A stretch of 64,000 nt of DNA from contig DAIMDW010000010.1 in assembly GCA_036725605.1 (NCBI GenBank), positions 62,001 through 126,000 of the forward strand. Reading direction: 5' to 3'. This document shows, one piece after another, positions 35,021 through 42,893 of the stretch (within the stretch, counting starts at the first letter, position 1; every line of letters starts with the position of its first letter). The DNA is from CALBTQ01 sp036725605 (GTDB lineage: Bacteria; Lernaellota; Lernaellaia; Lernaellales; Lernaellaceae). The notes under the pieces are model-generated. The model was not told the DNA's origin, ran no database searches, and worked only from the letters and a program-made list of their open reading frames with translations. The position numbers were made by a program, and so were the translations under genes.

Positions 35021-35836
35021 TCACCTGGAAAATCTTTGTATGTCAAACGACGGGCGCGCCCATTCGCCCTCGTAGAACGCGACGAGGAACAGTTGAGGAA
35101 TCAACACCGCCGCCGTGGAAATGGCTTCAATGGCGTAGCGCGATCCGTCGGGAAACATAATGTGGCCGGCGTCGAGCAGCGCCGGCAAACCGTCGCAGAG
35201 GATCATCGGCGACACGGCGACAAGCAGCCCGAGGGCCGTCGCCCAGAAGCGTCCGGCGGTGAAACGCCAACTGCGCCGCAACGCCTCGATGAGGCCGACG
35301 CGCTCGACGACCAGAATGATCGTCGTGTAGGCCAGGCGCAAAAACAGGAAGAGGAAAATCAGCATCGCCGCCGTGAAAGAAGCAGCGCTCCACCATGTTT
35401 CGGGCTCGAGTTCGATGACGTACAGAAAGCCGTAAGCAATCGCTTGCACAACCGCCAGCACCACGGCCACCGGCAGAACGTTGGCCGCCGCCTCGCGATA
35501 CCCGTAAAACAGCGCGAGCTTGCTGTTGTCCACGATCAAGCTGCGGCCGGCAAGGATGAAAACCGCGTGCACCAGGCCGAGCGGCAAGGAACAAAGAATT
35601 AGCAGTATAATAAATAATGTCGGATTGGTGGCGTAGCTTCCGGACCAGTCGACGCGCATCAGGTGTATTAAGCCGAACAGAAAGGGCATTGTCAGCAGCA
35701 TCAACACAAAGGCGAAAATCACGAACTTCAGAAAGTGGAAAATCTTTACAACGAAAAGAACGATGGCGCTCAGCGCCGCTTTCATGCCGCGCGTGATCGT
35801 GCCGGGCCGGGGAGGATCTTGTTCCATCATCTTCAT
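35021..35836 (-). CDS. Polytopic membrane protein, cluster member 3
   Basis: About 271 residues. Three ATG codons lie close together (35836, 35830, 35827), and the AGGA sequence fits the 35830 start best. Six helices, with IFHFLKFVIFAFVLML near the start and TTIILVVERVGLIEALRRSW in the middle, the same feature as in members 1 and 2. Unknown function. Confidence 0.6.
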   Translation of the reverse strand: MKMMEQDPPRPGTITRGMKAALSAIVLFVVKIFHFLKFVIFAFVLMLLTMPFLFGLIHLMRVDWSGSYATNPTLFIILLILCSLPLGLVHAVFILAGRSLIVDNSKLALFYGYREAAANVLPVAVVLAVVQAIAYGFLYVIELEPETWWSAASFTAAMLIFLFLFLRLAYTTIILVVERVGLIEALRRSWRFTAGRFWATALGLLVAVSPMILCDGLPALLDAGHIMFPDGSRYAIEAISTAAVLIPQLFLVAFYEGEWARPSFDIQRFSR

Positions 35837-35838
35837 TC

Positions 35839-36228
35839 CTATTCGTGTTCGTTGCGGGGAAAAAACGCCAGCGCCAAGGCCGCCAGCGGATAAACGATCG
35901 CCGGTCCGAAGATCGGCCAGAGCCAGCCGGTCGGCGCGGCGATCAGGTAATAAGCGAGGATGAACGCCTGCGCGACCGTGGCGACCACCACCCATACAAA
36001 AGTGGTCAGGCGCGCCAGGCGGGCGTCGGTCAACGTATAGATAAGCAGCCCGGCGTTCACCACCAGCGCCAGATATCCGAACCAGGAAATGGCGTCGTAA
36101 ACCACGACCGTCTGCGCCAATTCATAATGCCGTTTGAAATAGGCAAACAGCAGCCACTTGCGCGCCAGGGGCATCAGGTTCAGTGCGGCGAGCGTGACGT
36201 ATAGAACGGCTTTTTCACCTGTACCCAA
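35839..36228 (-). CDS. Small four-helix membrane protein, cluster member 4
   Basis: 129 residues with a TTG start, AAAGGA seven bases upstream. Four predicted helices. No relation to the larger neighbours seen. It sits between members 3 and 5 with short gaps, so co-transcription is likely. Confidence 0.55.
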   Translation of the reverse strand: MGTGEKAVLYVTLAALNLMPLARKWLLFAYFKRHYELAQTVVVYDAISWFGYLALVVNAGLLIYTLTDARLARLTTFVWVVVATVAQAFILAYYLIAAPTGWLWPIFGPAIVYPLAALALAFFPRNEHE

Positions 36229-36252
36229 TGGATCATCCTTTCCGTCGCATCG

Positions 36253-37050
36253 TCACTTGGGCGTGATCGGTTTGTTGGCGATCGCCGGCGGCGCAAGGGG
36301 TTTTGCGGCGGCGGCTTCGTTGGCCAGAGCGGCGCCGCTGTAATTGCGCAACGCCTCGTACACGTGAATCATGATCGAGTGTCCCAGGAAGTAAGCGGAA
36401 ATCATGACGAAGAACGAGATTAAAATAATAGCCAAGTTCAACCATTCGTTATCGATGGGAATCAGGTCGAATACCTTCAGCCAAACGCTGATCAAGCCGA
36501 CCGGAAGATAGGCGACGATGGTGATGCCGAACAGGTCGGGATATTGTCGGGCGATCCTGACGCTTTGATTGAGACTTGTGTCGATTCCCGCCTTTTCCAC
36601 GACAAAAATAATTTCGGCAAAAACCAAATAGACGGCGGCCACCAAACCCGGAATGACAAACAGCGCCAGTCCGACGCTTTGAATTATTTTGATTACGGCA
36701 AGCAGGATGCAAAACTTGAAGAGCGACTTGATATTCGTGGTAAAGGCCCGCCACGAGGAAAGCGATTGCCGATGAATCACGCGATATCCGCAACTGGCGT
36801 AAAACGCCATATCGCACCACGAGGCGAAGACCAGAGGCGCCAGGCCGAAGGCTAAGCCGAAGCAGCAGTCTCCGCTCGGAGCCGATATGACGATATAAAT
36901 AAGCATGCTGACGTACATGACGAGAATGATTCCCAGGTACTTTTGGAAGTTCCTGAAAAAATCCTTAAATCCTTGGTCCCCGGCGGTCGTCATCAATTTG
37001 TAGGCGCGCTTGCGATTCTCTTTTTTGGCGCGCTTTTCCTCTTTGGTCAT
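36253..37050 (-). CDS. Polytopic membrane protein, cluster member 5
   Basis: 265 residues from the ATG at 37050 with GGGGA upstream. A basic N-terminus (MTKEEKRAKKENRKRAYK), six helices and the mid-protein EIIFVVEKAGIDTSLNQSVR, which parallels the ILVxExxxxxAL stretch of the other members. The C-terminus is Ala/Pro-rich. Two cysteines lie in DCCFGLAFGLAPLVF. Unknown function. Confidence 0.6.
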   Translation of the reverse strand: MTKEEKRAKKENRKRAYKLMTTAGDQGFKDFFRNFQKYLGIILVMYVSMLIYIVISAPSGDCCFGLAFGLAPLVFASWCDMAFYASCGYRVIHRQSLSSWRAFTTNIKSLFKFCILLAVIKIIQSVGLALFVIPGLVAAVYLVFAEIIFVVEKAGIDTSLNQSVRIARQYPDLFGITIVAYLPVGLISVWLKVFDLIPIDNEWLNLAIILISFFVMISAYFLGHSIMIHVYEALRNYSGAALANEAAAAKPLAPPAIANKPITPK

Positions 37051-37071
37051 GCGGTTCCCCAATGGATGAGA

Positions 37072-38112
37072 TCAGTCGCTCGGATTTTCGTTCTCGCTTG
37101 AATCGTCTTCCAACTCGAATTCGGGCGGACCGTCGTCGGTTACGCGTTTGAGCAATTCCCGCTTGGCTTTGATAAAGGGATCTTCCGCCGGAACCTCGAT
37201 CGGCTCGCGGTGTTGTTCGAAGGCCGGCGCGTCGGGCGCCTGCTGCGCCTGCTCGCGGTTGTAGCGCACCATGACGTCCTCGTCGGCGCCGGACAGCGAC
37301 AACGGCCGTGCCTCGATTTCCTCGTCGTGCTTGCGCTGCGCTTCCTCGACGTGGCGGAAGTAATTGAAGCGATCGTTGGTCCAGGCCACGTACAGGTGCA
37401 GGCCGATGAACGCCGGGATGAAAACAACCAGGTCGCCCAGCAGCCGAAAGGAGAGGTCGATGAACGGAAAGATAATCCGGAAGAAGCAATTGAGCTGCGC
37501 CGCCATGCCGATCACCGTGGTGATCAAAATCACGCCGACGAGCGTGGCCACACCCAGGGCGATGGACAGGCCGATGATCTTGTAACGGTCCTCGCTCAGG
37601 CTGATGCTTTCCCGTAGCGCCTCGGGCCCGCTGCGCGGATGCAGCGACGCGGCGACCGGCGCCAGGAAGAAGCGGATCATGATCCACACGCCCGGGACGA
37701 TCAGCAGCGCCAGTCCGACGATCGTCGCCACCCACAGCGCCAGGCGGGTGACGAACACGTCGGCGCAACGCCCCAGGGCGCGACCGTAGACCGTGCCCAG
37801 CGTCGGGCGCGCGCCGGTCTGCCAGAGGGTCAGCGCCGTCGTGGCCAGCGCGGGAATGACCACCGAGCCGGCCAGCAGGTACAGCAACAGGAACACGATC
37901 GTGCCGGCCGCCGGGTTTTTCCCCAGGAAGGTGAAGTGGCTCAGCGCGGCGAAGATCAGCTCCAGCGGGAAAAAGACCGAGAGGATGATCTTCGCGTACA
38001 GGCCGAAGTTCGAGGTGAAGGTGTCGATCGCCTCCAGAAACACTGCGGTGGGCGATTCGAATTCCAGCGGCGGAATCTTCCGATTCCAGCCGGGGCTGGG
38101 CTGATAACGCAT
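37072..38112 (-). CDS. Polytopic membrane protein with charged tail, cluster member 6
   Basis: 346 residues. Six helices between residues 35 and 250 with FFLAPVAASLHPRSGPEALR and a following SISLSEDRY, the same general design as members 1-5. A 100-residue charged, acidic cytoplasmic tail follows. First gene of the minus-strand cluster, so its upstream region probably holds the promoter. Confidence 0.65.
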   Translation of the reverse strand: MRYQPSPGWNRKIPPLEFESPTAVFLEAIDTFTSNFGLYAKIILSVFFPLELIFAALSHFTFLGKNPAAGTIVFLLLYLLAGSVVIPALATTALTLWQTGARPTLGTVYGRALGRCADVFVTRLALWVATIVGLALLIVPGVWIMIRFFLAPVAASLHPRSGPEALRESISLSEDRYKIIGLSIALGVATLVGVILITTVIGMAAQLNCFFRIIFPFIDLSFRLLGDLVVFIPAFIGLHLYVAWTNDRFNYFRHVEEAQRKHDEEIEARPLSLSGADEDVMVRYNREQAQQAPDAPAFEQHREPIEVPAEDPFIKAKRELLKRVTDDGPPEFELEDDSSENENPSD

Positions 38113-38199
38113 GAAGGCATCCTACGTCGGTTGATGGTGAGGATTATTCTATAAAAACAGTATTGCCGTTGTCCAGCCAGGCCAGGGCAATCCTGGCCA

Positions 38200-38345
38200 G
38201 GGCAACCATCGTAGGGGCAGGTCCCCGTGCCTACCCAGGGTCGGGGCAAATCATGGTCCGGGGCAACCATCGTAGGGGTAGGTCCCCGTGCCTGCCCAGG
38301 CCAGGGCAATCCAGGCCGGGGCAACCACGGGGAGTTGCCCCTACA
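38200..38345. repeat. Three imperfect tandem repeats, about 60 bases each
   Basis: Units begin with GGGCAACC at 38200, 38261 and 38319. The first two share GGGCAACCATCGTAGGGG followed by a one-base difference and AGGTCCCCGTGCCT; the third is shorter. Inner inverted repeats (GGCCAGG/CCTGGCC just before, GGGGCAGG/CCTGCCC) would form hairpins. Non-coding, between the membrane-protein cluster and an ORF with a doubtful start. Confidence 0.65.
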
Positions 38346-38394
38346 AATAACCTGCCGGGTGGCGCTGGCACGCCGAACGCAGTGAGGTGTATCA

Positions 38395-38985
38395 GTGTTC
38401 AATTGTCCACTGTTATGTTCGCTCACGTTGTTCGCTCGCAAAACAGTGCCACCTGCCGCCTATCCGGTGATTCTGACCGGGCCGGTGTCGGCGCTGTTCG
38501 AAATGTGTTATTTTACGCACAATATGACGGCGATTCTGGCGCAGAGCGGCGCGACGGCGACGCTGGGCGGCGACAACGATATCGTCGACGTGATGGCGCG
38601 CGGGCTGCATGCGCTGGACCGTAGCGCGTTGGCGATCGTGCCCTGGCAGTACGCCGAAACCAAGGCGTTCACCACGACGATTCAGTCGACCGTGCCGCTC
38701 AAGGACGAATACAACGCGGTGCGCCTGGAACGGCTGTCGGCGCTGAGCCTGCCGGGCAGCGCGGCCTCGGCGGAGCCGTCGTTCACCGGCGTGCTCGTGA
38801 TCGACAACGACTACGCCAAGTTGTACGAGAAGTACTACGGCGTGAAGCTGTTGAGCAAATCGCTGCTGGCCGACGCCGACCAGATCCAGTTCACCATGCG
38901 CAACACCAAGGGCGAAACGGTCGAGATGACCGAAGATCAGCAGATCGTCGCGACGGAAGATGAGGATACGACGATTACGTATTAG
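38395..38985 (+). CDS. Hypothetical protein, 5' end doubtful (possible truncated gene)
   Basis: Up to 196 residues. The part from about residue 25 (YPVILTGPVSALFEMCYFT) to the end has GC-rich coding character and the final residues look normal. The first 25 codons come from repeat-like sequence with a CACTGTT...AACAGTG inverted repeat, and none of the candidate ATG codons has a ribosome site. This suggests a gene whose 5' part was lost or replaced. No family recognised. Confidence 0.4.
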   Translation: MFNCPLLCSLTLFARKTVPPAAYPVILTGPVSALFEMCYFTHNMTAILAQSGATATLGGDNDIVDVMARGLHALDRSALAIVPWQYAETKAFTTTIQSTVPLKDEYNAVRLERLSALSLPGSAASAEPSFTGVLVIDNDYAKLYEKYYGVKLLSKSLLADADQIQFTMRNTKGETVEMTEDQQIVATEDEDTTITY

Positions 38986-38992
38986 CGATAGA

Positions 38993-39027
38993 GCGCGCCG
39001 GTCGGCGTGCGTTGCCGGCCGGCGCGC
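38993..39027 (+). terminator. Hairpin after the truncated gene
   Basis: GCGCGCCGG (38993-39001) / CCGGCGCGC (39019-39027), 9-bp stem, 17-base loop, without a T run, so termination is uncertain. Confidence 0.4.
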
Positions 39028-39101
39028 GGTTTACTTGAGCATAAAATGGACTTAGAATAATCGCATGGAAATGGATTGTTTCCGTGTTGGAGGGAAATGC
39101 G

Positions 39102-40820
39102 ATGTCCCGTTACGAAGCCGTGCCGCACCCACGCGATCCGAAGTTGGTTTACTACCGCAAAGTGGAAGGCTCCAGCGAAACGAAAGTCGTTCCGGTGAAA
39201 AAATCGTCGCGCCAGAGCGCCTCCAGCGTCGTTCCCGCAAAAAGACCGCCGCGTAAAAGCGCCTCCGACGTTGTCCCGGCGAAGCGGCCCAAGGGCGAAA
39301 AGCGCGTCGTGCCCGCCGTGCGTCCCACCAATCCGGGCAAGGTCGTGCCGGTCTTCCGGCGGAAAACGGAAATCGAACTCAAAGGCCCCGCCACCGCCGA
39401 ATGGCAACAGTACGGCACGGCGAATTATAATAGTGGACAACAGTATTTTTCTACGGCCAGTTCAAAATCAACGGGCATTCCACTTAATAGTTTTTTTATA
39501 CGAGGCGAGGGCTATCCCAGTAATTATTATGGTTTTGTTGGTAATAGTTATATATCAGTTAAGGCTGCGAGTGGAAAGCATGCAAAATTACAATTTAATT
39601 TCGGCAATGATATAATGCGTTCTAATTACTTCAAACTAAAATCTAATTTATTATTGCATATCGATCTGTATCGGGATAATAAAACAAGAAACCTTCATAA
39701 TTTCCCGTGGCCGATAAATGCTATGGCAACTGATTTATTAGATAATATAAGTATAATAGTTGAGTCCGGGAAACGGGTGAAAATATCCAGAGTGAAGATT
39801 GTATTGAATAAAATAACAATCTGCGACATTTCTTTTTCTCCATATCCTGAAATTGATGCCAATAATCCATTACATCTGGCCGGATATATTCGGAATCGAC
39901 GATTGAATATGTTGCGAGAATACACTGATTCATCTAATCCTATTCTTCATGCGGCGGCCTTGGAATGGGGTAAGTCATGGTCGCCAAAATATGGTGGAGT
40001 CTGGTTACAGAACGATAATGGTGAATGGTATGTAAAACCGGTTAATTGGTGTAGTGAATTTGCTTCGTGGGCAATTCGGCAGGGGAGTAACCTGGAACCA
40101 CCGATCAAATTTGGGAGTAATACGGGAACCTATGACATAGCACGTTATTTCATTGGTCAAGGATGGGGTACAGATTTATATAATTCTGGTAAAATTAATA
40201 TTATGATAAATGGAAGAGGTACTCACATTGGCGACAATCGATTTATTACGCCTAACAACCAAATTTCCTTATGGGATCCTGACGAGGAAAGATTAAACAA
40301 AGAGCCAAATAGAAAAAAATATGATTTTGTAGGTATGGCCTACAGATTGTATGATCCAATAAATATTGAGTTAAATCGAAATCGTAATCGAAATCGTAAT
40401 TGGATAAAGAATGGTAAACCGTCAGTTCAATTTACATTTTATAAAAGTAATCCATGTCAATGCAGTTATAATAATTTACCAAACCAAATAAAGCCTGGTT
40501 TTTATGTGAAATTGAAAAGAGGAACGATAACGGAACCAATCCATGGTCATAGTACACTTTTCGTTGATTGGACACATTTATCCGGTGGCGAATGGGTTAA
40601 GGGTTTCGTTAGAGATGGTTACTATAATTATTTCTGGGGATTGGGTGGCAATCAAGACGATCGCGTGAAGGTCAAAACGTATGACATTTCTAAATCAACT
40701 TCCAAAACCGATATTTTTTGGAAAGCCAGTTCAGACGCCACCGGGGCTTATGGTTATCAAGATGGTTTCGGCGATACAACGTCTTTGTTGGCTGAACCAA
40801 TGGGCATGGGAGGCGATTGA
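39102..40820 (+). CDS. VVP-repeat protein with CHAP/NlpC-like amidase domain
   Basis: 572 residues from the ATG at 39102, with GGAGG upstream. Residues 1-100 hold five copies of a VVPxxR/K motif in a basic Ser/Pro context (for example SSVVPAKRPPRKSASDVVPA). Near 39420 base composition shifts abruptly from GC-rich to AT-rich within the same frame. The AT-rich part encodes a beta-rich stretch and a cysteine-peptidase-like core, NWCSEFASWAIRQGSNLEPP (C317), with EPIHGHSTLFVDW (H481/H483) in the right order for a CHAP or NlpC-type amidase. No signal peptide is visible. The peptidoglycan amidase role is inferred. The next gene starts 2 bases after its stop. Confidence 0.6.
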   Translation: MSRYEAVPHPRDPKLVYYRKVEGSSETKVVPVKKSSRQSASSVVPAKRPPRKSASDVVPAKRPKGEKRVVPAVRPTNPGKVVPVFRRKTEIELKGPATAEWQQYGTANYNSGQQYFSTASSKSTGIPLNSFFIRGEGYPSNYYGFVGNSYISVKAASGKHAKLQFNFGNDIMRSNYFKLKSNLLLHIDLYRDNKTRNLHNFPWPINAMATDLLDNISIIVESGKRVKISRVKIVLNKITICDISFSPYPEIDANNPLHLAGYIRNRRLNMLREYTDSSNPILHAAALEWGKSWSPKYGGVWLQNDNGEWYVKPVNWCSEFASWAIRQGSNLEPPIKFGSNTGTYDIARYFIGQGWGTDLYNSGKINIMINGRGTHIGDNRFITPNNQISLWDPDEERLNKEPNRKKYDFVGMAYRLYDPINIELNRNRNRNRNWIKNGKPSVQFTFYKSNPCQCSYNNLPNQIKPGFYVKLKRGTITEPIHGHSTLFVDWTHLSGGEWVKGFVRDGYYNYFWGLGGNQDDRVKVKTYDISKSTSKTDIFWKASSDATGAYGYQDGFGDTTSLLAEPMGMGGD

Positions 40821-40822
40821 AA

Positions 40823-42139
40823 ATGAGGCGTTCACTTTTTTTCTTGTTGATGATTCTTGCTGCTTTTTGGCTTTGTTCGTCGGTCGCCTTTGCTGTTAAT
40901 GGAACAATTTTGGTTCGCTATTCACCTGACGGTGAGATGGAAGCGGAAAGGCGATGGAAGGACGGTACGGATTGGTCAACGTTAGTGCCCATGGCTATTG
41001 ATAACAACAATAATGTTATTATTTGCGCCGAAGGCAGATTGTTTCTTTTGGAGAATGATTTTAATGTTACAAGTTATCAATCCTATATCTTTGATAAAAT
41101 AATTTTTGACAGTCTTAATGGCTATTATCTTCAAAATTATAATGGAATAGTGAAACTGAACGATGCACTTGCTCAACAATGGGAAATTGAAATGGAAGCA
41201 TATCAAAATATTGTCGAAGACTGCATGATTGATAAAAATGACAATCTTGTAATGTTGGTGGAAAGCAATTCATCAAACGTGGGGCTATATAAGTACAATT
41301 CCGCCGGGCAACTACAATGGAAAAAAGCAATTGACGAGCAATCTCTTTGGGATAATTATTTTTATAAAACTCCTATCAAGTTGGATAACGAAAATTCGAT
41401 GTACTTTTTATCTTATGCACTGGTTGATGGAGAAGTAGATTCGCTTAATCTAAATAAATTTTCTGCCGATGGGATTTTACAATGGCAATTGCCGATCCAG
41501 AATCGGTTGGATCCAATTGTGATAAATAATGAAGAAAATATAATAATTTCAGTTGACACTGAAACATCATCTTCTCTTGAAGGTGAATTGGGAGAAGAAT
41601 ATTCACTCGATAGATTTCATGTGTACACTTATGATTTTAATGGTCAACCAATAAATGATGCGTATATAGGTGAACCGCTTTACAATCGGCTTGTGCTGTT
41701 TGATGTGGACCTCGGATCTGATGGTGGCATAATAATTAGTGCTGTCGGTCTTATCGGTGACGAGTTTTACCAAAAGGAGTTCCTTTATATATTAAAAATT
41801 ACATCGGATGGTGACGTGCTGTGGACATATAAGTACGAGAGGCAAGGGAGATATTATAATAATTGCGCTAATTGTCGGACTATAATCGACAACGATAACA
41901 ATATTCTCGTCAGCGGATTGTCTTGTGGAGACAATACGGATTGTAACTGTATTTTGTTCAAGCTTGACCTCGACGGAAACTTGCTTTGGAATAATAATTT
42001 GCCTCGGTGCTATTCACAGGATCTCCCCTGCAATGCCGCCTTGGACGAAGACGACAACATCTACCTCGCCGGATATTACGGCTATACCGACGACGATGAC
42101 GACGACGACGACGACGAACCGGGCTGCGGGTGTTTCTAA
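40823..42139 (+). CDS. Secreted propeller-like protein with C-terminal Asp run and GCGC tail
   Basis: 438 residues from the ATG at 40823 with GGAGG upstream. Signal peptide (FLLMILAAFWLCSSVAFA), then repeats of the kind IDNNNNVIICAEGRLFLLEN / IDKNDNLVMLVES / SDGDVLWTYKYE, typical of PQQ- or SBBP-like propeller blades. It is AT-rich except for the last 100 bases, which return to GC-rich sequence and encode nine Asp followed by EPGCGCF at the very C-terminus. Asp runs elsewhere in this window follow a lipobox cysteine; here the run precedes a terminal cysteine pair. Co-transcribed with the CHAP-like gene. Confidence 0.65.
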   Translation: MRRSLFFLLMILAAFWLCSSVAFAVNGTILVRYSPDGEMEAERRWKDGTDWSTLVPMAIDNNNNVIICAEGRLFLLENDFNVTSYQSYIFDKIIFDSLNGYYLQNYNGIVKLNDALAQQWEIEMEAYQNIVEDCMIDKNDNLVMLVESNSSNVGLYKYNSAGQLQWKKAIDEQSLWDNYFYKTPIKLDNENSMYFLSYALVDGEVDSLNLNKFSADGILQWQLPIQNRLDPIVINNEENIIISVDTETSSSLEGELGEEYSLDRFHVYTYDFNGQPINDAYIGEPLYNRLVLFDVDLGSDGGIIISAVGLIGDEFYQKEFLYILKITSDGDVLWTYKYERQGRYYNNCANCRTIIDNDNNILVSGLSCGDNTDCNCILFKLDLDGNLLWNNNLPRCYSQDLPCNAALDEDDNIYLAGYYGYTDDDDDDDDDEPGCGCF

Positions 42140-42159
42140 TGCGGAAAGCCGAATGCGGA

Positions 42160-42243
42160 ATGAGGACGGTCAATAAAATCCACGTGGCGATGAACGCCGG
42201 CAGCTACCTGGTCCACCTGACGCGCGAGATCGAGGCGGAGTAA
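42160..42243 (+). pseudogene. 27-codon gene fragment
   Basis: A short in-frame stretch (end: MNAGSYLVHLTREIEAE, stop) with GC-rich coding character but no ribosome site or full gene. It may be the 3' remnant of a larger gene. Low confidence. Confidence 0.2.
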
Positions 42244-42293
42244 CTGCGTCGGGCGGTGCGGGATCCCTTGCCAATACCGAAGACTGATCACAT

Positions 42294-42725
42294 TTACTTG
42301 CGCAGCAGCAAGATCCAGCCGACGGCCTGGTGCATGTAATCGGACTTGTATCCTTCGAAGCGTCCGGCGGGCGAGCCGGAACCGTCGTAGAAGTACCCGT
42401 TGCTTTCGATGCGTCCGGCGGGCGAACCCGAGCCGTTGTAGAAATACCCGTTGCTTTCGACGCGCCCGGCGGGGGAACCGGAGCCGTCATAGAAGCGGTC
42501 GCCGTCGACGCGTCCGGCGGGGGAGCCGGAGCCGTCATAGAAATTGTTGCCGTCGATGCGTCCGGCCGGGGAGCCCGAACCGTTGTACACGTATCCGCTG
42601 GAGGTCATGCGACCGGCGGGCGAGCCGGAACCGTCGTACATCGTCATATCGCCCAGCGAGATCGCCCAGGCGACGCCGACCAGGCACACGAGCACGAAGC
42701 CGAGGACCAAAACCGATTTTTTCAT
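42294..42725 (-). CDS. Secreted DGSGSPAGR-repeat protein
   Basis: 143 residues from the ATG at 42725 with AAGGAG upstream. Signal peptide, then six consecutive repeats of 13-17 residues with the core (D/N)GSGSPAGR(I/V/M) followed by a variable spacer and an aromatic pair (FYDGSGSPAGRVDGD; YFYNGSGSPAGRIESNGY). The regular pattern of aromatic, turn and Arg suggests one beta-hairpin or solenoid rung per repeat. The repeats are close to identical at the DNA level. Convergent with the AT-rich gene upstream. Function unknown. Confidence 0.75.
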   Translation of the reverse strand: MKKSVLVLGFVLVCLVGVAWAISLGDMTMYDGSGSPAGRMTSSGYVYNGSGSPAGRIDGNNFYDGSGSPAGRVDGDRFYDGSGSPAGRVESNGYFYNGSGSPAGRIESNGYFYDGSGSPAGRFEGYKSDYMHQAVGWILLLRK

Positions 42726-42781
42726 CCGATAATCTCCTTGGGGATGGTTGATCGTCAAAAGGGTATGCCTGTCGAGCGTGT

Positions 42782-42810
42782 TTGGCAATGGCCTATTTAC
42801 TTGATATAAT
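42782..42810 (+). promoter_or_regulatory. Sigma-70-type promoter, copy 1
   Basis: TTGGCA at 42782-42787, 17-base spacer, TATAAT at 42805-42810. Drives the GIDE-like gene at 42894. Confidence 0.75.
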
Positions 42811-42893
42811 ATATTCATCGATGCGCCGGCATGAAGAAATGGTACATTTGAACGCCGAAGCAATCATCCGGCGGTATTTTTTTGGAAGCGACG

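Noticed and set aside
38200..38345. CRISPR array
   Set aside because: Only three imperfect units with inner similarity, no distinct spacers of constant length and no cas genes.
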